A stretch of DNA of 64,000 nt from contig CM039462.1 of NCBI GenBank assembly GCA_022414725.1, positions 44,950,945-45,014,944 of the forward strand, written 5' to 3'. The notes beneath the pieces were generated by a model, which saw only the letters and a program-made list of their open reading frames with translations, was not told the origin of the DNA and searched no databases. A program made the translations under genes and the position numbers. The stretch comes from Microglena sp. YARC. Taxonomy: Eukaryota > Chlorophyta > Chlorophyceae > Chlamydomonadales > Chlamydomonadaceae. Of the stretch, positions 27,841 to 35,770 are shown one piece after another (positions within the stretch are counted from its first letter, which is position 1; each line of letters starts with the position of its first letter).

Positions 27841-28899
27841 TCAATACCAATCTCCTGCCCTCGTCGGTGTTGGGAGAGAAAACAACTGAGACGTATCTTC
27901 GTTGTTGTGTTCGGGAGTTGACATACCCTCTTCCCAAACTTGTTCCTGCTGATACTCTGGGTCAGTCAATCCGGCGTCTGCGCCACCGGCGTCTGGCCTT
28001 GCCGAGTCAAACCCGCAGGGTGCTTCGTTCTCCGGCAAATCTTCTGTTTCTGGATCAAACACACGGAGTGCAGTGTCGACTTCGCGCGTGATACTTTCAA
28101 GTCCAGAACGCCGCATGTGCTCAAGGCACTGGTTGACGAGGAGATGGGACATGTGCGCAGATTCCAACTTTGCGAAGTAATTGACTTTGTAGCACACTGC
28201 GTCCTTCTTGTATGCAATTTTCACAGAGTTAGACATCTTGGTCATGAAGTCATCGCATACGCCAGACTCGAACAGGTGTTCGTGCATGACGTGAGCCACT
28301 GCGGTATGAACAAATATCGTAGACGTCCGTCCGCAGAAGTGATAGTCGAGTTCATCCAGAACGCACAAGACTACACCACAAATCGTCTTGGCAATCATGT
28401 GTGCACGTCTAGTGTCGATGCCGTCGATGAGCGGTTGTGCCACTTCGTGAAGCATAGTCTTGACTTCTTCAATCACAATCCTCTTGAGATGCGAGCTCCC
28501 CTCCTCCTCGAACAACGCAGGTGATAGATGCTTCCTCATCTTGGTCACAGCTTTGTTGAGATTCAACTCCGATATGTTGAAGGTGACGCAAAACCACTTC
28601 ATAGGTGGGACTCCAGTCTTGTCGTATAAGCTGCCGAGATAAATGAGTGATGCCACGATATCCGATGGGCTTTGTCGTCGTGTCGATGATCCCGCATTAC
28701 AGATGCTCGCGTACGCCTTCTTGCCTGCCAAGATAACTTCCCTCAGGATGACCTTCGAAGGTTCGAACAGATATTGGAAACAATTTTCGAGACTTGTTTC
28801 GATTTCATTCACAAGTCGGTTGTACACTTTGTTTACTTTGTCCTCAGTATTGCGAAAAACATACTTCTTCAAATTGAGTCGAGGAGTAGATGATGTCAT
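27841..28899 (-). CDS. TFIIB-like transcription factor (cyclin fold)
   Basis: A 352-residue protein. Residues about 80-130 (PSDIVASLIYLGSLYDKTGV ... ISELNLNKAVTKMRKHL) match the pattern of a TFIIB cyclin repeat: helix, PP-turn, helix, with the final recognition-type helix. A less clear second helical repeat occupies about 150-215. There is no N-terminal zinc ribbon. The C-terminal 80 residues are acidic and low-complexity. Such proteins direct viral RNA polymerase in NCLDVs; the assignment rests on fold-like pattern only. A gtataaatgg box lies about 60 bases upstream of the ATG. A truncated paralogue lies at 34117-34521. Confidence 0.6.
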   Translation of the reverse strand: MTSSTPRLNLKKYVFRNTEDKVNKVYNRLVNEIETSLENCFQYLFEPSKVILREVILAGKKAYASICNAGSSTRRQSPSDIVASLIYLGSLYDKTGVPPMKWFCVTFNISELNLNKAVTKMRKHLSPALFEEEGSSHLKRIVIEEVKTMLHEVAQPLIDGIDTRRAHMIAKTICGVVLCVLDELDYHFCGRTSTIFVHTAVAHVMHEHLFESGVCDDFMTKMSNSVKIAYKKDAVCYKVNYFAKLESAHMSHLLVNQCLEHMRRSGLESITREVDTALRVFDPETEDLPENEAPCGFDSARPDAGGADAGLTDPEYQQEQVWEEGMSTPEHNNEDTSQLFSLPTPTRAGDWY

Positions 28900-28988
28900 C
28901 TATCTAATCTAATCTATCTATCTAATACTATAGTCTTCGGTGTAAGACAAACCATTTATACTATTTTTCATGTTGTGTGGGGGGGTTA
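28880..28988 (-). promoter_or_regulatory. Upstream region of the TFIIB-like gene with TATA-like box and short repeats
   Basis: Between the gene and the Fanzor transposon are several tatctaatc repeats (28901-28928) and, on the minus strand, agtataaatggtttgtctta. The truncated paralogue has agtataaaaaggttgtctta at the same distance, so this box is conserved between the two copies. Confidence 0.5.
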
Positions 28989-29109
28989 CACTCGACGGAA
29001 TACTAAAATGAAACCGCTTTCTTGAGTGTACGGTACACCTTGCGGTGTAACCTAATGTTGTCGCGACCACCGGAGGGGGACCGAGTGGTGTCTACAACAA
29101 TACGAGTTT
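28989..29109 (-). ncRNA. Candidate Fanzor guide-RNA scaffold (right end, copy 2)
   Basis: Read on the minus strand: a stem CCACTCGG-tcccc-tCCGGTGG, then tcgcgacaac, then ggttacaccgcaaggtgt, then GTGTAC-C-GTACAC, then the terminal repeat ending at TA. Copy 1 has a different primary sequence at the first stem (CCAC-tgcccc-GTGG) but a stem in the same place, and the same second part. The guide, if any, would be the flank taacccccccacacaac. RNA not shown, only inferred. Confidence 0.55.
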
Positions 29110-31491
29110 TTATTCATCAACAACAACAGAGCTGCTGTGGGCAAATGGAAGAGGTCGTCCTAGACCCATCAATTCCATGCAGTGCAGCCTTGCGATTGTG
29201 AGAGCAGAAGAGCGATCACGGTCCGAGTAAATGCATGTTTCTGGAGAGAATCGCAGTCCTCGTACCTCTGGGTACCGCTCGATCGATTTTTGAGAATCGA
29301 CAAGGGAAGTGGCGAAGCCACCCCTCCTGTGCTTCTCTTGTGCGCCTTTACGTTTATTGTACAACCTTACCCCTAAGTGGTCGCAATCAGCGACCTTTGG
29401 CATCGTTTTCGATTTCGTGTGACCAAAACGTTCACCACCCAACCTAAGCTTCACGTCTGCTGAACAAACACTTGGGATCTTGTAAACACGTTCTTTTTCT
29501 TTACCCGTCTCCCACGACATAAGAGTCGTTTTGAACTCATCTGTCACAGAAACGTCCTCTTTGAAAATTCTTTTACACGATGCGAACATGGCCCCAGTGG
29601 GAACTGCAACTTCTCCCGGTCCAGTAGGCTTCAGTTTCGTGATGGCAGATCCGTAGGCCACGCAAACCTTCATATCAGGAAGTTCTTTCATCATGCACCG
29701 CTTGATACCCGCCCAGAAAGAGTCTTTGACCTTTCGTTTTCCGATGTAACGCTGCAAGTTGTCACGGGATTCTCGGCGTCGCAAAGCCAATCTCCACCAC
29801 TCGTCAGAAAACTTAGCGTAATTTGACAAGTACGCGGAGATCTTATCCGTCCTCGATGTACTCAAAGCTGCTCCATTTTCACGCAGAGACTCCCACATAG
29901 GAATCATGTCAGCAAAACGCAGTTCCTTCTGCCTTGTCTGCTTCTTGATACCCGACTTGTGGTAAAATGCACCACGTGTCAGCTTCCATGTCTTATTTTT
30001 TATTGTCTGCCAAATACGTTACCGTAGCGATGTTGCTCCGTCCTGGGTCCACACCCAGGACGACGATACCCATATCGGGCAATATCGTTTTTAAGTGAGC
30101 CGTCGTATTTTTTCTGCGATCTTGATACCTTCTTCTTTACGAGGCTTCTTACAGGTCTTCTTCAAATCTGAGACAAGGACCTGTACTGTCTTGCTGTACT
30201 GCATGCTCAAAGAGACTCCGTCAGTACAGATGCTGCAGTCGAAAACCCACCCATTCTTGACAGGTGGTTTTCTGAAGAAGGAACCTGCGACTGTTTTTCG
30301 GGCGTTCACAAGCGTGTCATACAAACCCTTTGCATGTCTGTACTCGTCAGTAGCCTTGATATCCTTAACATCATCATCGTACTGCTTCAGGACCGACTTG
30401 TATGCCTCCCATTCACCAGGACCACATGATTTTTTCTTCTTCTGTGCAGGCCTCTGGGGCAACATAAAGCTGTCGGGATTCTTTACATGTTCCCACTTGG
30501 AAAGCTCAACGATGTTCTGGTCATTGGGGAACATGTGCCTGAACAGGTTCACGAGGGTCTTCAGGTCAAGGCGAACATGCACCCGTTGGACATTGAAGAT
30601 GGGCATCAATCGGATACGACGTGCATCCATATCCTCCAACCGTGTCTGTATCCAATAATTAAACCGGACCATGGTCGGAAAGTCCATGTCTTTGCCATAG
30701 TTATCATAAACTCGACTTCCATCTGGAACACTCAGCATCTCCCTAACTTCATTGACGTACTCTTGAACAGACTCTGGCCATCCCTCCATGTTTTGGACTT
30801 CTTGCTGAATAGCCTGCATCACGTCATATCCCCGAATGATCTTCGATGTGTCCAGCGTCTTCGGGGCATTTAATTTATTTAAAGTGGTGGAAGTGAGTCT
30901 GGCCAGACGTGGTATCAAAGGAACCCATGCGTTGTTTGACACGACAGTGCTCAATGTGTGACCTGCATAGTTCAATACCTGATCGAAATAGATCGGATAA
31001 GACTTGATGTAGTCAGCGTCGTCATTACCAATTACATCGCCGATGGAGTCCTTCACAGCTTCGTACGATATCTTGCTTTCCTCATCAGGGAAGATTCCGT
31101 CTACCCCGATACGTAGCCAATCCTTCCAGTAGGTATCTTTCATGTTGTACAGGTCTGGAATATCCAGACCTTTCTCTAATAGACTCGTGATGTGGAAAGT
31201 CAGCACCAGACTGGACCGCCGTAACATGCGGCTCACCACATTGACGAGCTGGTCCACATGCTCCCTAAACTTACCGAATTCTTCATCGTCAAGACTCATT
31301 GCCTTCTTCAGGGCGCATTTCACTACACACATCTTTTCCACCGTCTTGTATTCTGGAGGGGGTCTGGCGATGAGACCATTGTCTTCGCATAAACGGACAA
31401 GATCGTCCTTGTTGGACTTCGACGAGTATGGTACTTCAGCCAATTTCAGTAGCTCCTTCAATTTCGCGACTGTCGGAGGTTTCGTCGCCAT
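29110..31491 (-). pseudogene. Fanzor RNA-guided nuclease, broken only at the RuvC-I motif
   Basis: Fanzors are transposon-encoded TnpB relatives in eukaryotes and giant viruses. Residues about 5-40 (TVAKLKELLKLAEVPYSSKS...LVRLCEDNG) form a SAP DNA-binding domain. The first frame runs 466 residues (31491-30091). The RuvC-III motif YSDRDRSSALTIAR lies near 29195-29235 in the second long frame (29907-29110). Between them the RuvC-I motif LGVDPGRSN (about 30032-30062) is out of frame: two A runs upstream (near 30112 and 30088) and one downstream (near 30001) are each one base longer than in copy 1. The three add to one codon, so both ends share a frame; full length would be about 792 residues. 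The usual CXXC zinc-finger cysteines after the DEF-T motif are not evident. Confidence 0.88.
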
Positions 31492-32422
31492 CTTTCATAA
31501 TCAATACGTCACAGACCGCTTTATACACATAAGTGTTCCAAACGTGTTCAAAACAACCCATAATAATTTTATCAGTGAGGTTGCCGAATGCTAAGGAAAT
31601 CATATCAGACACGTGCGTCTTTGTTTCATTCGGTATGTAGTTCAAACGACGAAAGTCTCTCTTCACCTTAGCGAAGCATAGCTCAATAGCATTGAATTCT
31701 GGACTGTAAGGAGGTGTGTAACAAATATTGACGGGGTGACTGAGGACCAATTTCTTATGGATACTGGCATTGTCCATTATTGCTACTGAATTATTGCACA
31801 AACTCAATGATTCAATAAATGCAACGAAGTCCATCTTCTTCACAGATCCTTTCTTCACAACGAATTCTTTCCTACCATCTGAAAAAACTGCCATCAACAA
31901 ACTGTGGTGTACCCACCCACCAGTAGTTTTAACGATAACAGGTTTTCCTACAGGGGAATACCCATAATGTGGCTTGAGACGCTCACTAAACCCACATTCG
32001 TCAACTGATACTAAAATTTTCCCAGCATTGATTGTCTCCTTGTACCTACTACAAAATTCATTGACAAGTGGAACTAAGTCCCCTTTGCACTGTCCACGGA
32101 GTTTGCTCCTTTTTCTTGTAAAACCAATGAGTTTTATGAAACGATACACTGTTTTAGTTGATAATCGTACATTGTGAGTACTTTTGAAAAAAGCAACAAC
32201 GCCTCTTGCGGTTGTGCATTGAGTTGACAATAAAAACGATTTTAACAAATCCTTATTCGTCTCAAAAAGGTTGCTTACAAATTCACGTCGTTTTCGATTT
32301 ACACCAAAGCGTTTCCACCTCCACAGAGTAGAACGACTGATGTTCGTAAACACAGAAGTTTTTAACACACCCAAGTCAGCGACCATTCTTAACGCCAATT
32401 TTCTAACGGCGATGTCGTACAT
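31436..32422 (-). CDS. IS630/Tc1-type DDE transposase
   Basis: An intact 328-residue transposase. The N-terminal half has paired helix-turn-helix regions (TSVFTNISRSTLWRWKRFGV about 23-42; RLSTKTVYRFIKLIGFTRKR about 86-105). The DDE core follows: VSVDECGF near 139, AIMDNASIH near 219 and PEFNAIELCFAKVK near 250. By my count 29 residues separate the second Asp from the Glu, fewer than the 34 usual in Tc1 and IS630. It starts inside the terminal-repeat region and ends in the Fanzor N-terminal coding sequence. It should mobilise the family-A elements, including the short ones. Confidence 0.9.
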   Translation of the reverse strand: MYDIAVRKLALRMVADLGVLKTSVFTNISRSTLWRWKRFGVNRKRREFVSNLFETNKDLLKSFLLSTQCTTARGVVAFFKSTHNVRLSTKTVYRFIKLIGFTRKRSKLRGQCKGDLVPLVNEFCSRYKETINAGKILVSVDECGFSERLKPHYGYSPVGKPVIVKTTGGWVHHSLLMAVFSDGRKEFVVKKGSVKKMDFVAFIESLSLCNNSVAIMDNASIHKKLVLSHPVNICYTPPYSPEFNAIELCFAKVKRDFRRLNYIPNETKTHVSDMISLAFGNLTDKIIMGCFEHVWNTYVYKAVCDVLIMKDGDETSDSREIEGATEIG

Positions 32423-32467
32423 TTATTTCCATCTGATATATGTTTCATTTTACTGTTCCGCCGACTG

Positions 32468-32588
32468 TAGGGTTGGTGGGGCAAAGCGGATTGTCGTAAT
32501 GCGGTTAAGGGGGGCCCCTCCCAATGAATGAACATCCCATCGACCATGCGTGAGACGGCCGCTGATTCGGGGACGCGACAAAACATTA
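32468..32588. other. Short spacer beside the transposon
   Basis: Contains a GC-rich stretch (aaggggggcccctcccaatgaatg) whose last part, cccaatgaatg-acatcccatcgac, recurs at 34632-34658. No gene seen. Confidence 0.5.
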
Positions 32589-33302
32589 TTATTTTTTTCT
32601 TCCGCTTACTTTTTCGCTCCTGCATTTAGGTTCGTCTTCTTCGGGTAATGGGAACATCTCGGCATGGCAAACACGTTTTGGCAGTGCCTCGGCCGTCGTG
32701 CGTTTCTGGACGAACGTGTGGAACGTGTTCCTCAGCACGCGGATGTAACGCACATATGTCGATAAGAATGCGTCGATACCGATGCGTGAACAGTTCGTGT
32801 CGTGCTCCTGGTTGTGCACATAGTTTTGGAACACGAGATTTCCGCTCGGATGAAGGAGTCGCATTGCGTGTACGCCGCTCTCGAGAGCATGCACCGAATC
32901 TTTTGCGTCTACGTAAACGATATCGTACGTTCCTCCTGAGGACGAAGAATTAGAAAGGGATGCCAGTGACGTTTCTGGGGGCAGCACTGTTGAATTGCCT
33001 GCTTTATCCACAACTTTTTGGAGCGTGTTTCTCACGTTTTCAGGTGGGTTCCACACTGCCTGTCCGCGCTCGTACACACACGGTTTGTAATCGAACGGGT
33101 CGAGGACGGTGGCAGTGTCCTTAGGTCCTGTGAGTACGTTTTCTATTAGCCACTGCAGGACCCTGCCTTCATATGCACCTACGAGTAGCGCATGCACGCC
33201 ATTGTTGCGGTAGGATGCCTTGCCCCTCCATTTCGGGTCAAGCAGAATACTCTCCCATGCGGGTATGTGATCCGTGAACCAGTCGATTCTGAATTGGGCC
33301 AT
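32589..33302 (-). CDS. Class I methyltransferase-like protein
   Basis: About 237 residues from MAQFRIDWF (33302); a frame extends 32 codons further upstream but overlaps the divergent gene. HALLVGAYEGRVLQWLIENV (about 50-69) resembles the SAM-binding glycine loop (G-x-E/Y-G motif I). VLDPFDY follows, and TYDIVYVDAKDSVHALESGV near 130-150 is the motif IV type YD-V-D region. The pattern is that of the Methyltransf_24/O-methyltransferase-like group. Substrate unknown. Confidence 0.65.
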   Translation of the reverse strand: MAQFRIDWFTDHIPAWESILLDPKWRGKASYRNNGVHALLVGAYEGRVLQWLIENVLTGPKDTATVLDPFDYKPCVYERGQAVWNPPENVRNTLQKVVDKAGNSTVLPPETSLASLSNSSSSGGTYDIVYVDAKDSVHALESGVHAMRLLHPSGNLVFQNYVHNQEHDTNCSRIGIDAFLSTYVRYIRVLRNTFHTFVQKRTTAEALPKRVCHAEMFPLPEEDEPKCRSEKVSGRKK

Positions 33303-33398
33303 TTGTAAATGGGGCGGAAAAAAATGTTGAGAACAACTTTGTAATGGCGGCGGCGTCTTTCTGTCGAAAAAAAAGGCTTCCAATGTAAATCGTTGCAC

Positions 33399-33947
33399 AT
33401 GTTCCTGGCATCGGCTGCTATCTTCTTCGTCCTATGTCTGTTATCGTACGACAAGATGCTCCCCAAATTTTCGAGCAATCTGTATCGCCGTCTGAAGATC
33501 CATGTGTCCGACCCAGACAAAAACACAACAACGTTGACACCTTTGTATTTTTTGGCTCTAAGCATTCACGGTAATATGACGGCGGCTTTTGCTTTGTCAT
33601 TGGGAGTTCTATTTTGCTCCACCTTCTGCATTATTACATTAGTTGTGTCTAAGTACATGATTCCAAATGTACGCAACCGGTTATTGAATATCTTAGATCT
33701 TAGACGGATATTCTCCATATTGTCATCTAGCCATCGTGATCTCCACATTGCGATGGTAGTTGTGTTGGTCAGTGTTATTCTTGTCGGGACGATGGTATTT
33801 ATAAAAGACACCGATTGCAATAGCAAGGACGAGGAAACATTGGCGAAGATACAATACCAGGTACTGTTTACAAATATCAATGCCGCATTCATGGCGCTTA
33901 TTGTTTTACTGATGTACACAATCATGAACATCAACAATCAATCATGA
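33399..33947 (+). CDS. Membrane protein with four hydrophobic segments
   Basis: About 182 residues from ATG 33399, with hydrophobic segments near 3-18, 60-85, 110-130 and 155-175. It is divergent from the methyltransferase. Its final codons run into repeats (IMNINNQS) made by a duplicated atcatgaacatcaacaatca and then a family-A end, so the native C-terminus may be altered. Part of it (33807-33898) is duplicated at 34731-34823. Confidence 0.7.
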   Translation: MFLASAAIFFVLCLLSYDKMLPKFSSNLYRRLKIHVSDPDKNTTTLTPLYFLALSIHGNMTAAFALSLGVLFCSTFCIITLVVSKYMIPNVRNRLLNILDLRRIFSILSSSHRDLHIAMVVVLVSVILVGTMVFIKDTDCNSKDEETLAKIQYQVLFTNINAAFMALIVLLMYTIMNINNQS

Positions 33948-33956
33948 ACATCAACA

Positions 33957-34023
33957 GTCGGCGGAACAGTAAAACGAAACATCCCAATAAACGGTATAAG
34001 GCGTCGACAGACATTAAAATTAA
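33957..34023 (+). mobile_element. Left-end fragment of family A
   Basis: cagtcggcggaacagtaaaa followed by cgaaacatcccaataaacgg matches the transposase-side end of the 353-bp element at 27387-27739, including the MKHPNKRYKAST codons. It breaks off after the gtcgacagac region into a MITE fragment. Confidence 0.8.
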
Positions 34024-34100
34024 GCTAGCGAGTCGTTCAGGATGCTCTGAATCCTGATTAGAAATTTAAAAAAAACGGCCGGGAGGCAGGAACGCCCATT
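34024..34100. mobile_element. Half of a 166-bp-family MITE
   Basis: Reads gctagcgagtcgttcaggat then aatcctgattagaaatttaa and ends cggccgggaggcaggaacgc plus ccatt. It is one half of the element (reverse of its left half). It abuts the truncated TFIIB-like gene. Confidence 0.8.
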
Positions 34101-34116
34101 TGATGCGAATCTGTAA

Positions 34117-34521
34117 TCAGGGTTCCTCCTCGAACAACGCAAGTGAGAGATGCTGCTTCATCTTGGTCACAGCTTTGTTGAGATTCAACTCCGATATGTT
34201 GAAGGTGACGCAAAACCACCTCACAGGTGGGACTCCAGTCTTGTCGTATAAGCTGCCGAGATAAATGAGTGATGCCACGATAGCCGATGGGCTTTGTCGT
34301 CGTGTCGATGATCCCGCATTACAGATGCTCGTCATCGCCTTCTTGCCTGCCAAGATAACTTCCCTCAGGATGACCTTCGATGGTTCGAACAGATATTGGA
34401 AAATATTTTCGAGACTTGTTTCTATTTCATTCACAAGTCGGTTGTACACTTTGTTTACGTTGTCCTCAGTTTTGCGAACAACATGCTTCTTCAAGTTGAG
34501 TCGAGGAGTAGATGACATCAT
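34117..34521 (-). pseudogene. Truncated TFIIB-like paralogue
   Basis: A 134-residue frame nearly identical to the first 134 residues of 27841-28899 (MMSSTPRLNLKKHVVRKTED against MTSSTPRLNLKKYVFRNTED), stopping at FEEEP next to the MITE fragment. The core cyclin-like repeat is kept; the second half and acidic tail are gone. The upstream box gtataaaaagg is also duplicated. Deletion at the MITE is the simplest cause. It might still yield a short protein. Confidence 0.8.
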
Positions 34522-34912
34522 CTAATCATATCTAATGACTCTTCTACAATGTAAGACAACCTTTTTATACTATTGTTCTTGTCGTCTGGGGTTTAGGGTT
34601 TATTTTTAGATGCGGGTTGGGGGGGGGGCGCCCAATGAATGCACATCCCATCGACTACATTTAAAACATAATTTATGTGACACCCTTACCGGCGACCTTT
34701 GAACCCAATGGGCAGGTTGATGCATAGGTTAGACACCGATTGCAATAGCAAGGACGAGGAAACATTGGCGAAGATACAATACCAGGTACTGTTTACAAAT
34801 ATCAATGCCGCATTCATGGCGCGTATTGTTTACTTCACACATACCATGTTTCGCATCCAGTCAAAATTGGCCGGGAGGCATGATACGATGTGATGCGATG
34901 GATGATCTGGAA
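34522..34912. other. Patchwork of duplicated fragments
   Basis: No gene. It holds a copy of part of the upstream region of 32530 (34632-34658), a fragment like the family-A interior (cttaccggcgacctttgaacccaa), a 93-base copy of 33807-33898 at 34731-34823, and a MITE piece (accatgtttcgcatccagtc to gggaggca, 34843-34879). It looks like a scar of repeated end-joining. Confidence 0.7.
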
Positions 34913-35680
34913 TCAGGGTTTCATCATCACAGTGGACGCGAAATAACAAACACACTGCATGAATGCATCTGCCAAGTCGTCCTTCTTTTTCTCCTCCAAG
35001 AACTCGGACATAATCGAGTGATCCTTGATCACATCGTGAAGAAGAACGCACGTTCGAACGACGGCGTCCCCCTTGTTCAGTGCATACTTCCTCCGTTGCT
35101 CCGGCAATGAACTTCCACGTCCACGTAGCCCCCTGCTGATTTCAACAGTTCCACTAGGTCCTCCTCTATTGCCACGGTTGTCGTCCTCTAGAGGGGCATC
35201 GGAGTCGATTGACATATCAATCACCACTGGTACTGTTGCAAAGCGTTCTAGCAGCTCTCTCAGAGGTGGTAATGAATCCATTGAAACGGGTAAGCAATCC
35301 GTCTTCAGCTTTATTACAGGACTTACAAACACGACGCGTCCGACTTGCTTCCTCAATACAAACTCGCTGAAGTACTGGCACAAAAACATTTGAACGGCCA
35401 TCATGATCATGCTGCGACGCTTGGGTTGTCTCTCGATAAGGACGTAGTCGATGTTCTCTCCTTGGCCACCTTCTCTCAATTTGGTTCCAAACCGCTTCTC
35501 CATTTCGGCGGTCAACACGAGGGCACATCTTTCAGGGAAATTGGATACAGACGACCCTCCGAGATCAATCACCTCCCATTCAGTGACCTTTCCGGACGCT
35601 ATCGAATTTTCCGAAAACGACATTCGACAGAAAGCGAGGTTCCTCGTTCCCACGTCAAACGATAGAAATGAATGAGGCAT
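34913..35680 (-). CDS. Holliday junction resolvase, poxvirus A22-like (RuvC fold)
   Basis: A 255-residue RuvC-superfamily nuclease. FLSFDVGTRNLAFCRM (residues 5-20) carries the first catalytic Asp. DYVLIERQPKRR (about 78-89) carries the Glu, and KKKDDLADAFMQCVCY near the C-terminus carries the last Asp pair. A lower-complexity insert (about 160-200, rich in Asp, Gly, Arg) sits before the last motif. In poxviruses A22 resolves branched replication intermediates into unit genomes; the family is a core NCLDV gene. All acidic residues are in place. Confidence 0.92.
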   Translation of the reverse strand: MPHSFLSFDVGTRNLAFCRMSFSENSIASGKVTEWEVIDLGGSSVSNFPERCALVLTAEMEKRFGTKLREGGQGENIDYVLIERQPKRRSMIMMAVQMFLCQYFSEFVLRKQVGRVVFVSPVIKLKTDCLPVSMDSLPPLRELLERFATVPVVIDMSIDSDAPLEDDNRGNRGGPSGTVEISRGLRGRGSSLPEQRRKYALNKGDAVVRTCVLLHDVIKDHSIMSEFLEEKKKDDLADAFMQCVCYFASTVMMKP

Positions 35681-35770
35681 GGTGAACCCTGATGGTTTGA
35701 TTTAACAGGACTCCGTATGTAGGCGAACAACTCCTTAAGTACCCTCCCTCCTAAATAACACAATCAGTGT

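Larger units (their letters stand above)
28989..32467 (-). mobile_element. Full-length Fanzor-carrying Tc1/IS630-type transposon, copy 2
   Basis: Ends are CACTCGACGGAATACTAAAA at 28989 and its imperfect inverse ttttactgttccgccgactg at 32467, flanked by TA at 28987-28988 and 32468-32469. In transcription order it contains the transposase (32422-31436), the Fanzor gene (31491-29110) overlapping it by 56 bases, and the structured right end. It is the cleaner of the two full copies: the transposase is intact and the Fanzor differs from an intact frame only by three A-run indels. It interrupts a region between the TFIIB-like gene and a methyltransferase gene. Confidence 0.93.

Noticed and set aside
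34585..34605. Telomere-like repeat (gggtttagggttta)
   Set aside because: Only about two units; too short to be a telomeric tract.
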